Shown: positions 9,442-19,050, counted from the first letter of the stretch. The stretch: 64,000 bases of DNA from Dokdonella koreensis DS-123 (GCF_001632775.1 NZ_CP015249.1:3204686-3268685); one strand, 5' to 3'. Translations and numbers: made by a program. Notes: generated from the letters alone by a model not told the origin.

Positions 9442-11250
9442 TCACCGGGTCCGCCGCAAGACGATGTCCGTTCCCGCGATCGCGACCGTGCCTCCCTCCC
9501 GGCCGGCGTCCAGGCACAGCTTCGCCGATGTCGCGGCGGCCGGGTCGAAAGCCACCAGGCACGTCGCCGACACCGGAAAGAAGCGGCCCGCCGGCGGTTT
9601 CTCGATCGGCCCCACGTCGCCGACGAGCCCGTCCTTCGTCCAGAAATACTCACGCCACGTGCTGCCGCGGCTGAAGTCGACCGCCACGATGGTCCTTCCC
9701 ACGTAGCGCCGGCCGGTGGGCTTGGACGTGCCCAGGACGCGCGTGCGGCGGTAGTCGCCCAGGCGGTCGTGCCGCTTGGTCCAGAAGGCCGCCTCGGACG
9801 CGGCCAGTTCGTCCTTGGCGATCCACGGCCCGAAGTGCTTCGCAACGGCGTCGACCTGTCCCAGCCGGCTGGCTTCGATCGCCTGGGCCGCCGCCGCATT
9901 GAGTGCGCCGAGCTCCGCCGACGATGTCCATTGCCCATCGGCCACGAACGCGAACGCCTCCTGCCCCTCCCCGGAAGCCAGGAGAAAGCCGCGGTGGACG
10001 GCCAATGTCAGCAGGGCGCCGCCGGGTGCGCGATAGGTTCCTGCGAAGCGCGCGAGCGGGCGCGGCGCGAGTGGACGTACCTTCGGTGGAGCCTCGACGC
10101 TCTCGCCGGCGATGATGCGCTCGACCGCCGGTACCGGATACTGCGGGTCGTTGAATTCCGAGACGTTGGTGCCGTAGACGATCCACCGCTGCTCGTCCAG
10201 GTGGAACCGGAGTCCCGCATTGGTGACCCGGTTCCCGCCCAGGTGCCAGATCAGTGTCTTGCCGGCCGGGGACTTCGAGACGTACCACCCATAGCCGTAG
10301 AACAGCTGCGTCCCCGACCCGAGGTAGTTCGCATTGACCAGGACGTGCGGCTGGAAGAACTTCTGCCGGCTCGCTGCGGGCAGCACGGCATCGCCTCTCA
10401 GCGCGAACGCCCACTGCTGCAGGTCCTCGAGCGTCGTGTAGATCCCGCCGTTGCCGAGAAGATTCCACATCTGTCCGCGCGTGGCCTGTGCCCGCTCCAA
10501 CAGCCGGGCGTCTTCGCCGTCCTCGTAGCCGCGAGCGACGCGGCGCGCCTCGGCGTCGGACAGCTGGTAGCCGCTGGACGTCATCCCGGACGGTCCGAAC
10601 AGCCGTTCACGGAGGAACCGGTCCAGGCTCGTGCCGGAAACGATCTCGACGATCGCCGCCAGCAGGCTGTAGCCGGCGTTGGAGTAGGCGTGCTTCTCCC
10701 CGGGCTTGCGAAGCAGGGGCGCCGCCAGCACGCCGGCCACGTACGGGTCGCGCGCGATCACGTCGTAGTCGTCGCCGAAATCCAGCCGCAGCCCGGCCGT
10801 ATGCGTCAGCAGATGATGGATCGTCATCGCGCTCTTGTCCGCCGGAACGCCGACCAGATGCTTGGAGACCGGATCGGACGTCCGCAACTTTCCGTCGGCT
10901 TCGAGGGCGAGAATCGCGGCCGCGGTGAACTGCTTGGCGCAGGAGCCGATGTCGAGGATCGTATCGGACCGCCATCGGCGGCCTGTTTCCTGATCGGCCA
11001 GGCCGTGAAGACTCCGCAGCAGGACGGTGTCGCCCCCGGTGACCAGCAGCGCACCCGAGAACCCGAAACCTTCCAGGCGCGACAGGTAGGTACTCACATC
11101 GCGCAGGGCACGCGAAGGTGGCGGCGACGGCACGGTCCCGAGCAGGAGCTCGGCCAGCGGGCTGGCTCGAAGCGCGGAGGCGCAGCCGAGGCCTGCGCCC
11201 CATATCAGCACGTCCCGACGACTGATCGCGCGACTACCGTTGCCTTTCAT
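9442..11250 (-). CDS. Tat-exported serine hydrolase, class C beta-lactamase fold
   Basis: A 602-residue penicillin-binding/beta-lactamase-related hydrolase. A twin-arginine signal (ISRRDVLIWGAG, residues 9-20) points to folded export. Catalytic motifs are visible: S103-C-A-K106 (SxxK), Y189-S-N191 (YxN) and a later 'HLGGNR' in the KTG/HxG position. The HxG form is usual in esterase or D-aminopeptidase-like members rather than true beta-lactamases. A C-terminal beta domain of about 200 residues follows. ATG 11250 gives the Tat signal and has GGGGGCCGGG upstream. It sits second to last but two in the minus-strand run, and its neighbours are other exported hydrolases, which suggests turnover of an imported or cell-wall compound. 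This role is inference. Confidence 0.87.
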   Translation of the reverse strand: MKGNGSRAISRRDVLIWGAGLGCASALRASPLAELLLGTVPSPPPSRALRDVSTYLSRLEGFGFSGALLVTGGDTVLLRSLHGLADQETGRRWRSDTILDIGSCAKQFTAAAILALEADGKLRTSDPVSKHLVGVPADKSAMTIHHLLTHTAGLRLDFGDDYDVIARDPYVAGVLAAPLLRKPGEKHAYSNAGYSLLAAIVEIVSGTSLDRFLRERLFGPSGMTSSGYQLSDAEARRVARGYEDGEDARLLERAQATRGQMWNLLGNGGIYTTLEDLQQWAFALRGDAVLPAASRQKFFQPHVLVNANYLGSGTQLFYGYGWYVSKSPAGKTLIWHLGGNRVTNAGLRFHLDEQRWIVYGTNVSEFNDPQYPVPAVERIIAGESVEAPPKVRPLAPRPLARFAGTYRAPGGALLTLAVHRGFLLASGEGQEAFAFVADGQWTSSAELGALNAAAAQAIEASRLGQVDAVAKHFGPWIAKDELAASEAAFWTKRHDRLGDYRRTRVLGTSKPTGRRYVGRTIVAVDFSRGSTWREYFWTKDGLVGDVGPIEKPPAGRFFPVSATCLVAFDPAAATSAKLCLDAGREGGTVAIAGTDIVLRRTR

Positions 11251-11302
11251 CCCGGCCCCCGGCGTAGGGCGCCATCGTATACGGCACCGTCGCGGCCCAC
11301 CA

Positions 11303-12085
11303 CTAGCCGGCCGGCGCCGACACCGCAACCGGCGGCCGCGCCGCGTCGATCCGTCGGGCCCAGGCGGCGTGCCCTTCCGAGCGTGCCAGATCGGCCGGGC
11401 GCTGCCCGTCCTCGGAAGTGAGCGCCGGATCGGCGCCGAACAGCAACAGCAGCGCAGCGGCGGTGAAGCTGCCCTGCCGGGCCGCTTCGTGGAGCGGACG
11501 GATGCCCTGCTCCTGCGGCAGGTTCGGATCGGCCCCGTGCACCAGCAGGCGTTCCAGGGTCGCCAGGTCCTCCCGGGCCAGCGCGGCGTGGATCGGCCCC
11601 ACGTGCTGGCGGTTCGTCGCACGCGCATTGACGTCGGCACCGGCATCGATGAGGCGGGCGGCCAACGCGGGGTGGCCGAAGAACACGGCGAGCCCCAGCG
11701 CCGTGAACCCGTCCGGCGCCGGCACGTTGATCGACGCCGGATCGCGCGCGATCTCGGCGGCCACGGCGGCCTCGTCGCCGACGATGCAGGCTTCGTACAG
11801 ATCCGGCGTGCCACGCCGTGCCCGCAAGGCCTCGATGATCGCCGGGTCTTTCATGTAGGCAGCCCAGCTCAATGCCGAGATCCCCTGCGCGTTGCGCTTG
11901 GCCAGGAGCGAGGGGTCCGCATCGACCAGATGGACGACGGCGTCGATGTCCTTCGAACGAATCGCGGTGAACAGGTTCTCGATCATGGGCGTATCCCCGT
12001 GTTCTGGCGCTGCCGCGCGTGTAGCGGGGCCAGCAATGGCGGCTGTCAGCAGGATGGTCGCGGGAAACAGCATGAGCAGGTGCAT
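11303..12085 (-). CDS. exported ankyrin-repeat protein
   Basis: A 260-residue protein with a signal peptide (hydrophobic run LLMLFPATILLTAAIAG) and five or more ankyrin repeats, recognisable from units such as 'DGFTALGLAVFFGHPALAARL' cut into the usual 33-residue spacing and 'GADVNARA', 'GADPNLPQ', 'GADPALTS'. Ankyrin proteins act by protein binding, and no catalytic motif is present. ATG 12085 has AAGGG upstream. It lies 52 bases before the serine hydrolase start and 56 bases after the AraC gene stop, consistent with one transcript. In other bacteria, periplasmic ankyrin proteins often accompany enzymes they protect; here that is only a guess. Confidence 0.82.
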   Translation of the reverse strand: MHLLMLFPATILLTAAIAGPATRAAAPEHGDTPMIENLFTAIRSKDIDAVVHLVDADPSLLAKRNAQGISALSWAAYMKDPAIIEALRARRGTPDLYEACIVGDEAAVAAEIARDPASINVPAPDGFTALGLAVFFGHPALAARLIDAGADVNARATNRQHVGPIHAALAREDLATLERLLVHGADPNLPQEQGIRPLHEAARQGSFTAAALLLLFGADPALTSEDGQRPADLARSEGHAAWARRIDAARPPVAVSAPAG

Positions 12086-12141
12086 GACGGGACCCTTGCG
12101 GCCTTGACCGTTGCAGCCTACCGAAGCGGGGCGCGCCGCTC

Positions 12142-13026
12142 TTATCGCGCCTTGCGAAGTTTGCGCCGGTAGGCAGCCGGAGGCATGCCGACGCGGCGGC
12201 GGAACATCGTCGTGAAGGAAGGCGCGCTTTCGTAGCCGACGGCGCCGCAGATCTCCGTGATCGGCGCATCGGTTTCCTCCAGCAGCCGGCGCGCGCGCGC
12301 CAGCCGGCGGCGCTCGACGTAGGCATGGGGCGCTTCGCCGAACGCAGCGGAGAACGTGCGGTGGAAATGGTGCGGGGACAGGAACGCCGCCGCGGCCGCC
12401 TGCTCCAGATCGAACGGGCAGGCGATCATTTCGTCGATGGCGGCCCGTCCACGCAGCACGCGCCGATGAAGCTCGGCACGCGTGGCCGGCTTGGCCGCCG
12501 CGATGCGGTCGCGCTCGGACCGGACCCGGACCAGGAGATCGGCGCAGTGATCGACCATGCCCCGCAACTGGACGTCGAGCACGATGAGATCGTCGGCGGC
12601 GGTGCGCCGCAGGCGGTTCACCACCGCCAGCAGGGGCGTGTCCTCGGTCCATAGACGGCGCGCGATGGAAAGCACGGCGCGCGCACGCGGTGCCGGATCG
12701 TCGAGCAGGCTCTCGATCGGTCTCAGTCGGGCATTCGCGACGTCCCTGGCCAGGTCGTCCGCGAAGAAGATGACGAAGGTCTCGACCGGCTCGCTGGCGT
12801 CGATGACCAGGTCGTAGGGCTCATGGTGGTCCACGACGAGGCAGGCCGTGCGATCGACCCGATACGGCACACCGGCTACGCGCCAGACGGCCTCTCCACG
12901 GACCACGGCCTTGATCGACAGGGGGCCCGGGAAACCCGTGACGGTGTAGCGCCGCGCGCGGGCCGACAGGACGATGTTCGCCTGGAAGAGCTGGTCGAAG
13001 CGGGGGCCATGCAGGATCGGAACCAT
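12142..13026 (-). CDS. AraC-family transcriptional regulator
   Basis: A 294-residue regulator with an N-terminal sensing half (residues 1-190, beta-rich with a HHEPYD cupin-like signature) and a C-terminal AraC/XylS DNA-binding half with two helix-turn-helix units. The second contains 'ITEICGAVGYESAPSFTTMFRR', shown here only for position (about residues 258-279). ATG 13026 gives the natural N-terminus. It is the first gene of five minus-strand genes with small gaps, so it may control its own operon of exported hydrolases. The effector is unknown. Confidence 0.88.
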   Translation of the reverse strand: MVPILHGPRFDQLFQANIVLSARARRYTVTGFPGPLSIKAVVRGEAVWRVAGVPYRVDRTACLVVDHHEPYDLVIDASEPVETFVIFFADDLARDVANARLRPIESLLDDPAPRARAVLSIARRLWTEDTPLLAVVNRLRRTAADDLIVLDVQLRGMVDHCADLLVRVRSERDRIAAAKPATRAELHRRVLRGRAAIDEMIACPFDLEQAAAAAFLSPHHFHRTFSAAFGEAPHAYVERRRLARARRLLEETDAPITEICGAVGYESAPSFTTMFRRRVGMPPAAYRRKLRKAR

Positions 13027-13531
13027 CGCGTCAGGCCCCGGCCGGAACCGAGACCGGCCCTCCCGCTGCGGGCCGGGCGAATGCCGCCGATCGCCGGTGT
13101 GTTCTCACGAGACGGACTCCAGCGCTGCCAGATTCCAGGGTGTCGACCCGAGAGGCTCCTAGCGTATCGCTTCTGCGGCACGAAGAAGAGGAAGGCCTGC
13201 CTTGCGGCGCGGCGCGGAACAAGCACCCGGGCCACCGCGCGAAACCCGGCCTGCCGGGCGGGGGCGAATGGCACCATCGCCGGAGTGGCACGGCAGCGAC
13301 GGCGCCGTCCGATGGACGCCGGTCCGCGGCGGCCGGGCCTGGACGGAGCGCCGGCCGCGTGCAGCGTGCTGGACACGGTGCCGCATCCGCACGCGCCGCC
13401 GCGGCGATCGTGCGACGAAGGCACTGCACGGTGCCGTCCGATTGGCGATACTGGCCCCCCGCCCGGTCCGGGCGGTCGCGCGGTGGCGCGCGGCCCGGAC
13501 CAGCGCCCTCCTCTTCACGGTGCCAACCTTC
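13027..13531. other. divergent intergenic region, nothing recognised
   Basis: About 500 bases between the divergent AraC regulator (-) and the M28 peptidase (+). No frame shows coding composition. The region should hold promoters for both directions and the AraC operator, but no convincing direct repeat or -35/-10 pair was identified. Confidence 0.4.
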
Positions 13532-14833
13532 ATGATCCGGCCTGTCCTGCCAACCCTGTTCCTGACCGCCTGGGCGGCGATCGCATCGGCCACGCCGGCA
13601 CCGGACGCCGCTGCGGCCGGGCCGCAGTACATCGTGACCTCGATGCAGACCTACCAGGGCATCCATGCGATCGCGCCGATCGCGCAGCCGCGGCGCGACA
13701 GCCTCGGCACGCCGCTGATGCTGGTGCAGGCCGATGCACGCCAACAAGCGCGGATCACCCACTACGTGCACGAGTACGAACACCGTTGCGGCGGCTACTT
13801 CGCCTTCGATTCGCTCGCGGATGCCGAGGCCTTCCTGGCCGGCGAGAAGACCGCCGAGGCGATCGCGGCACCGGCGCGCGGCGCCTACACGATCGACAAC
13901 CAGGCCACCGTCGACGCCTGGCTGCCGCAGGTCGGCGACCTGGCCATCTACGAGACGATCAGCCACCTGTCCAGCTACCGCAACCGCTACTACGCCAGCC
14001 CCTACGGCCGCGAGGCGGCGGAGTGGATCCGCGACACCTGGCTGGCGCTGGCGGGCGGCCGGGCGGACGTCACGGCCGAGCTGTTCACCGCCTGCACCAA
14101 CTGCAGCACGCAGCCTTCGGTGATCCTGACCATCCGCGGCGCCGAGCTGCCGGACGAGGTGGTCGTCGTCGGCGCCCACCTGGACTCCATCAACGGCCAG
14201 TCCACCAATCCCGAACAGATCGCACCGGGTGCCGACGACGACGCCTCCGGCATCGCGACCATCACCGAGATCATCCGCGTCGCGATGGCCGGCGACTGGC
14301 GTCCGCGCCGCACCGTGAAGTTCATGGGCTACGCGGCCGAGGAGGTCGGCCTGCGCGGTTCCACCGCGATCGCGCGCCAGTTCGCCAGCACCGGCGTGGA
14401 CGTGGTCGGCGTACTGCAGCTGGACATGACCAACTACAAGGCCGGTCCGGTCGCCGACATGAAGATCATCAGCGACTACTCCAATGCCGCGCTGAAGACC
14501 TTCCTCGCCGAGCTGTTCGACACCTATCTCGCACCGCTGGGCCTGACCCGCGGCAGCTACGCCTGCAACTACGGCTGCTCGGACCATGCCTCGTGGACCA
14601 GTGCCGGCTTCCCGGCCGTCATGATGGCCGAGCCGGGCGACACGCAGGCGCCGTTCTTCCCGCGCCTGCACACCACCGGCGACACGCTGGCGAACATGGG
14701 CGATTCGGCGGTGAACAGCGCGAAGTTCGCGCGCCTGGGCCTGGCCTTCGTCGGCGAGCTGGCCAAGACGGCAGCGCCGGAGAACGACACGATCTTCGGC
14801 GACGATTTCGATACCGCGCCCACCGGCCGCTGA
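13532..14833 (+). CDS. exported M28-family zinc aminopeptidase with 'IF.DDF' tail
   Basis: A 433-residue zinc peptidase like Vibrio leucyl aminopeptidase. The signal peptide ends near ASATP (residue 20). The zinc ligands of family M28 can be placed: H216 (GAHLDS), D235 (GADDDASG), E270/E271 (AAEEVGLRG, catalytic Glu and ligand), D298 (QLDM) and H380 (HTTGDT). It would remove N-terminal residues from peptides outside the cell. The very C-terminus, NDTIFGDDFDTAPTGR, carries the short tail motif shared with three other exported proteins in this window. ATG 13532 starts the signal peptide; no strong ribosome site precedes it. The longer open frame upstream is not coding-like. Confidence 0.9.
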   Translation: MIRPVLPTLFLTAWAAIASATPAPDAAAAGPQYIVTSMQTYQGIHAIAPIAQPRRDSLGTPLMLVQADARQQARITHYVHEYEHRCGGYFAFDSLADAEAFLAGEKTAEAIAAPARGAYTIDNQATVDAWLPQVGDLAIYETISHLSSYRNRYYASPYGREAAEWIRDTWLALAGGRADVTAELFTACTNCSTQPSVILTIRGAELPDEVVVVGAHLDSINGQSTNPEQIAPGADDDASGIATITEIIRVAMAGDWRPRRTVKFMGYAAEEVGLRGSTAIARQFASTGVDVVGVLQLDMTNYKAGPVADMKIISDYSNAALKTFLAELFDTYLAPLGLTRGSYACNYGCSDHASWTSAGFPAVMMAEPGDTQAPFFPRLHTTGDTLANMGDSAVNSAKFARLGLAFVGELAKTAAPENDTIFGDDFDTAPTGR

Positions 14834-15046
14834 CTGCGCGGCCCGATCCGCTGCGGGGCGCGACGCCCCGCGCGTCACGCCAGCGCACGCGGGCATCAGC
14901 AGTCAGCACCGAGGGCGCCCGCGCCGCGGTCTTGCACGGCCCGATCCATCCGCCGGGAGCCGATGCGGTACGCGACGCGCCTTGTCGCTGGTCCGCCGGA
15001 TCGATGCGAGGCGGGAAGCCCGGCCTCCGCCCGCCGGCCATGAGTG

Positions 15047-15317
15047 CTAGGGCGTGTCATCAATCCCTCGGTAGGCCGCGCCGTTCTTGCGTGCGTCCGG
15101 GACAAGGAAGAGGGAGGAAGTGGACGTCGGTCCACGCCCGAGCGATGACGCAGTCCCGGGCGCACGCAAGAACGGCCCTACGGGTTGGCCCTGGAAAGCC
15201 GCCAGCGTGCGTTGCGCGGCTTGACCTGACGGCCAGTCAGGCGCGGCGCCACACAACACCCCCTGACAACTTTCCAGGGCCAACGCGACCTGCCGGGGGA
15301 TTGATGACGCGCCCTAG
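15047..15317. mobile_element. MITE-like structured insertion with 17-bp terminal inverted repeats
   Basis: The ends GGCGTGTCATCAATCCC (15051-15067) and GGGATTGATGACGCGCC (15297-15313) are inverted repeats matching at 16 of 17 positions, and both are flanked by CTAG (15047-15050, 15314-15317). Inside are two strong hairpins: arms 15080-15103/15153-15176 (23 of 24 paired) and arms 15184-15198/15270-15284 (15 of 15). Each encloses a smaller stem: TGGAC/GTCCA at 15121-15134 and CCTGAC/GTCAGG at 15225-15241. No coding frame is present. CTAG fits the YTAR target duplication known for the IS5 group, so a non-autonomous IS5-type element is the best guess. The TAG of the right CTAG is the stop codon of the downstream minus-strand gene. 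Confidence 0.75.
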
Positions 15318-16399
15318 GGCGCCTGCACCGTCCGCGCGACCGCCGGCAGCGTGCACGCACCGGCCGGTCCGCCGGCGGTGAGGTCCACCACGAACGAATC
15401 GAGCTGGCCGTCGCGCTTGCCCCAGCCGGCCAGGCGCTCGCCGTTGCCGCTGACGGCCGTCAGCGCCAGGAGCTGCCAGCCGGGCGGCACGGCCACACGG
15501 TACCGCGCCAGCAGGTCCGGCAGGGCCACAAAACCCTCGCCGGCAATCCACACCCACGGCGCGCGCCGGCCGCCGCGGTCGCTGCCGCCGGCCAGCACGC
15601 GGCCGTCGTCGCTGCCGGCATGGAAGCGCGCCGCCGCCGCCGGCTCCGGTGTCGTCGCCAGCAGCTCCAGGGTCGCCGCGTCGCGCCAGCGGTAGGCCGC
15701 GGCGGCAGCCGCGCCATCGATCGGCCGCAGGCCGAACAGGAGCGCGGCATCGCGGCTGGCGCCTGACAGCTCGGCCGGCGCGCCGCTGGCGATCGGCAGC
15801 GGCAGCGCCTGCCCGTTCCGCCAGACGATGCCCGTCGTCTGGCCGGCGCGCTGCTCCCAGCCCACGATACGGTTGCCATCGCGGCTGACACCGACCGCCC
15901 GGCCCGAGGCGCCGGCCGCCAGGCCCGGCAGCGAACGCATGCCGTGCCGCGGCGTCCACTCGAAGGCGATGCTACCGCCGCCGGGACGGCGGGCGTTGCC
16001 GACGATGCGCGGCTCGTCGTTGATCGCCTGGGCCTGGCTGACCACGCCGAGCGACTCGATGCCGGGCATCGAGTCGAGCGGGTGCGCCATGCCGGCGGCG
16101 TCCCAGTAGCTGGCGAACTGCCGCTGCAGGCCGTCGAGCACGGCGCCGGCGACATAGGCGCCGCTGGCCGACAGGCCCTGCACCGAGACCGCGCCGGCGA
16201 GCCGCTCGGCACCACCGGCCGCGGACCAGCGGAAGCCGCCACCGGCATCGCCGAGCAGGTTGCCGGCGACGATGCAGCCATCGGCCGAGATCGCCACCGC
16301 CTGGCTGCCCGGAAGATCGAGCGAGACGAAACCGGCGGCCGCGGCCGGCAAGGGGCCCGCCAGGAGGGCAAGGACGAGCAAGCGGCGTGCGGACGGCAT
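15314..16399 (-). CDS. exported HAF-repeat-like protein
   Basis: A 361-residue exported protein. Its signal peptide is MPSARRLLVLALLAGPLPAAAA. The mature part has repeats of the kind 'AVAISADGCIVAGNLL', 'AQAINDEPRIVGNARR', 'AVGVSRDGNRIVGWEQ' and 'LTAVSGNGERLAGWGK', which match the extracellular HAF-repeat propeller family (function unknown). ATG 16399 starts the signal peptide. It is the last gene of a three-gene minus-strand operon, 77 bases after the delta-60-repeat gene. Its stop codon lies in the flank of the insertion at 15047-15317, so the original C-terminus may have been longer and could have carried a tail motif now lost. Confidence 0.8.
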   Translation of the reverse strand: MPSARRLLVLALLAGPLPAAAAGFVSLDLPGSQAVAISADGCIVAGNLLGDAGGGFRWSAAGGAERLAGAVSVQGLSASGAYVAGAVLDGLQRQFASYWDAAGMAHPLDSMPGIESLGVVSQAQAINDEPRIVGNARRPGGGSIAFEWTPRHGMRSLPGLAAGASGRAVGVSRDGNRIVGWEQRAGQTTGIVWRNGQALPLPIASGAPAELSGASRDAALLFGLRPIDGAAAAAAYRWRDAATLELLATTPEPAAAARFHAGSDDGRVLAGGSDRGGRRAPWVWIAGEGFVALPDLLARYRVAVPPGWQLLALTAVSGNGERLAGWGKRDGQLDSFVVDLTAGGPAGACTLPAVARTVQAP

Positions 16400-16476
16400 G
16401 GGCAGGGAGCGATCGTTGGAAGGAGAACGGTCCGGCCGGTCGCCCTGTCGGCACCGGCCGGCCACCGTCGGCGCGC

Positions 16477-19050
16477 TCAGCGCGCGCCGTCCCCGAAGCC
16501 GTCGGCGAAGATGCGGTCGGCGGCATCCGCGGACGGTGTCCGGACACGCGCCACCGTCTCGAACAGCGAGCCCGGCGAGCGGCGCGTGGAAGACACCGCA
16601 CCTTGCGCCCGGATCCACAGGTCGGTCTCGGGCGGCAGCGCCGTGCCGGCCAGCGTCCAGCCGTCGGCGACAGGCGCACCCGCACCGAGCGGCAACCAGG
16701 CGGCGCCGTCCAGCGAATAGGCGAACTGCACCGCCCGCAGGTCCGGCGCGGCGCCGCCGCGCGTCCAGCGCAGACGGCCGTCGGCATCCAGCCGCAGCGC
16801 CTGCACGGCCGCCTGTCCGGTCGCGATGCGCGCCAGCCCGCTGCGTGCCGCACCGTCCACGGCCTGGAACCCGCCGGCGACCAGCAGCTTGCCGTCGGCC
16901 TGCTGGGCGAGGCCGACCAGCGGCCCGTCGGTCGTCACGCGGAAGTCCGGATCGATCGCGCCGTCGGCGCCGAGCTTGAGCACATGGCCGAAATAGGTAT
17001 CGGCGAAGCCGCCGATCAGCAGCGTGCCGTCGGCCTGCAGGACGATGCCCTGCACGTTGAGCAGCACGTCGTCGGGCACGGCCGGCGCAAAGCCGGCATC
17101 GAGCACGCCGGCCGCGCTCAGCCGCGCGACGTGCGACCGGGCGGCGCCCTGGACCGTGGTGAACCAGCCGCCGATCACGATGCGGCCATCCGGCAGCACC
17201 TGGATCGCCATGACGTCGGCGTCGACGGCGACGTCGAAACCAGCATCGTGCGTGCCGTCGGCGTGCAGGCGCGCCAGGCCCGAACGCGGCGCGCCGGACA
17301 CGGACGTGAAGCGGCCGCCGATCAGCAGGCTGCCGTCGGACTCGAGCGCCAGCGCGGAAATGCTGCCGTAGGTCGAATCGATCGCCGGGCGGCTGAAGCC
17401 CGGATCGATCGCACCGTCCGCCTGGAAGCGCACCACTTCGATCGTCGAGACGCCGTTCCCGTCGCGCCAGTAGCCGGCGATCACGACGCGACCGTCCGGC
17501 TGCAGCAGCAGCGCCGTCACCGTCGGCGACTGCCCGCCCTGGCTCCAGTCCGGCGCGGCGAAGCTCGCGTCCAGCGTGCCGTCGGCGTGCAGGCGCGCGA
17601 TGCCGGGGCGCGGCTGGCCGCCGATGCTCGCGAACTCGCCGGCGACCAGGATGCGGCCGTCCGGTTGCAAGGCGAGCAGGTTCACACGCGCATCCGGCGC
17701 CTGGAACGTGGCGTCCACGGAGCCATCGGGACGGATCCGCGCGGCGCCGTTGTAAGGATCGACGCCGATGAAGCCGAAGGTGCCCACCACCAGCAGTTGG
17801 CCGTCGGGCTGCAAGGCCATGCCGTCGACGCCGCCGAGGAAGCCGCCGCCGCCGATGCCCGGATAGAGCGGGTCGTTGCCGGCGATGAAGTCGGTCTCCA
17901 GCGTGCCGTCCGGTTCCAGCCGGCCCAGCCGCTGGCGGGCGACGCCGGCCAATGCGCTGAAGTCGCCGCCGAGGACGATCTTGCCGTCGGCCTGGATCGC
18001 CACCGCGCGGACGCTGCCGGTAGCCGGAACCGCGGCCGTGTCCGCGCTGCCGTCGCTGCGCAGCCGCGCCACGCCGGCACGCGCCGCGCCACCGATCGTC
18101 GTGAACTCGCCGACCACCACGATGGCGCCGTCCGGTTGCAGCGCGAAACCCTGCACGGCACCGTCCGGGCCGGGCCGGAAACTCTCGTCGAGGCTGCCGT
18201 CCGGCCGGATCCGCAGCAGGCCCGTCCAGGTCTGCCCGCCGCGCGTCAGCGTGAAGGAGCCGGCGGCCAGGATGCTGCCATCCGGCTGCACGGCCAGTTG
18301 CGTCACGCTCTCGAACAGGGCCCACATCAGGTCTTCTTCTAGCGTGAACGCCGTATCGAGGGCGCCGTCGGCCCGGAGGCGAACGAAACCGTACATCGGT
18401 GCCTGGAAGATCGCGCCCGCCGCATAGGTCCGGCCCTGCCGGTCGGTCGCCAGGGCCGCGACGTCGAGCAGCGGCGCGGCGAAACCGGTGTCCAGGCCGC
18501 CGTCGGCGAGAAGGCGGGCGACGCCGCCCTTGATGGCATGGCCGCCTAGGCGGTCGAAGTTGCCGCCCAGCACGATCTTGCCGTCGTCCTGGCGCACCAG
18601 GGTCGAGACGGTATTGGCGCCGCCCGGCGGCTGCAGCGTGAAGCCGGTGTCGAGCGAGCCGTCCGCCCGCAGCAGCGCCAGCGAAGGCTGCGCAGTGCCG
18701 TTCACCTGCGTGAACTCGCCGGTGATGAGGATGCGGCCGTCGGCCAGCGCGGCCGCGGCGTTCACCACGCCGTCGATCGTGACCGAGAAATCCGCGTCGA
18801 GCGATCCGTCCGTGCGCAGCCGCGCCAGGCGGCTGCGCGCGCCACCGCCGATCGACGTGAAGTCGCCGGCGACCAGCAGCGTGCCATCGGCCTGCACGAA
18901 GAGCCGGCGGACGCTGCCGTCGGCGCCCGGATCGAAGCCATCGCTCGGACGCTGCGCCAGGACGGCCAGCGGCAGCCAGGTCAACAGCAGCAGTGCCAGT
19001 ACCGGCAGGCACCGCCGCAGCGGCCGGAGTGGAACAGCACGGGTCTTCAT
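16477..19050 (-). CDS. large exported delta-60-repeat protein with 'IFADGF' tail
   Basis: An 857-residue exported protein. After a signal peptide (hydrophobic run LPVLALLLLTWLPLAVLAQ) it is built almost wholly of delta-60 repeats of about 50 residues, each with a core like 'QADGKIVLGGDFSALAG', followed by 'RLEPDGTLETDF'. More than a dozen units can be counted, predicting a beta-propeller or solenoid. The C-terminus is DRIFADGFGDGAR, the tail motif shared with neighbouring exported proteins. ATG 19050 starts the signal peptide. It is the middle gene of the operon 22209-15314, with gaps of 81 and 77 bases. A binding or adhesive role is likely; no catalytic site is seen. Confidence 0.88.
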   Translation of the reverse strand: MKTRAVPLRPLRRCLPVLALLLLTWLPLAVLAQRPSDGFDPGADGSVRRLFVQADGTLLVAGDFTSIGGGARSRLARLRTDGSLDADFSVTIDGVVNAAAALADGRILITGEFTQVNGTAQPSLALLRADGSLDTGFTLQPPGGANTVSTLVRQDDGKIVLGGNFDRLGGHAIKGGVARLLADGGLDTGFAAPLLDVAALATDRQGRTYAAGAIFQAPMYGFVRLRADGALDTAFTLEEDLMWALFESVTQLAVQPDGSILAAGSFTLTRGGQTWTGLLRIRPDGSLDESFRPGPDGAVQGFALQPDGAIVVVGEFTTIGGAARAGVARLRSDGSADTAAVPATGSVRAVAIQADGKIVLGGDFSALAGVARQRLGRLEPDGTLETDFIAGNDPLYPGIGGGGFLGGVDGMALQPDGQLLVVGTFGFIGVDPYNGAARIRPDGSVDATFQAPDARVNLLALQPDGRILVAGEFASIGGQPRPGIARLHADGTLDASFAAPDWSQGGQSPTVTALLLQPDGRVVIAGYWRDGNGVSTIEVVRFQADGAIDPGFSRPAIDSTYGSISALALESDGSLLIGGRFTSVSGAPRSGLARLHADGTHDAGFDVAVDADVMAIQVLPDGRIVIGGWFTTVQGAARSHVARLSAAGVLDAGFAPAVPDDVLLNVQGIVLQADGTLLIGGFADTYFGHVLKLGADGAIDPDFRVTTDGPLVGLAQQADGKLLVAGGFQAVDGAARSGLARIATGQAAVQALRLDADGRLRWTRGGAAPDLRAVQFAYSLDGAAWLPLGAGAPVADGWTLAGTALPPETDLWIRAQGAVSSTRRSPGSLFETVARVRTPSADAADRIFADGFGDGAR

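Noticed and set aside
13202-13531. N-terminal extension of the M28 peptidase frame
   Set aside because: The extension has no coding composition and would bury the signal peptide; ATG 13532 starts it directly.
16477-19050. Regular DNA periodicity that might suggest a tandem-repeat locus
   Set aside because: The periodicity comes from delta-60 protein repeats and diverges at DNA level; it is coding sequence.
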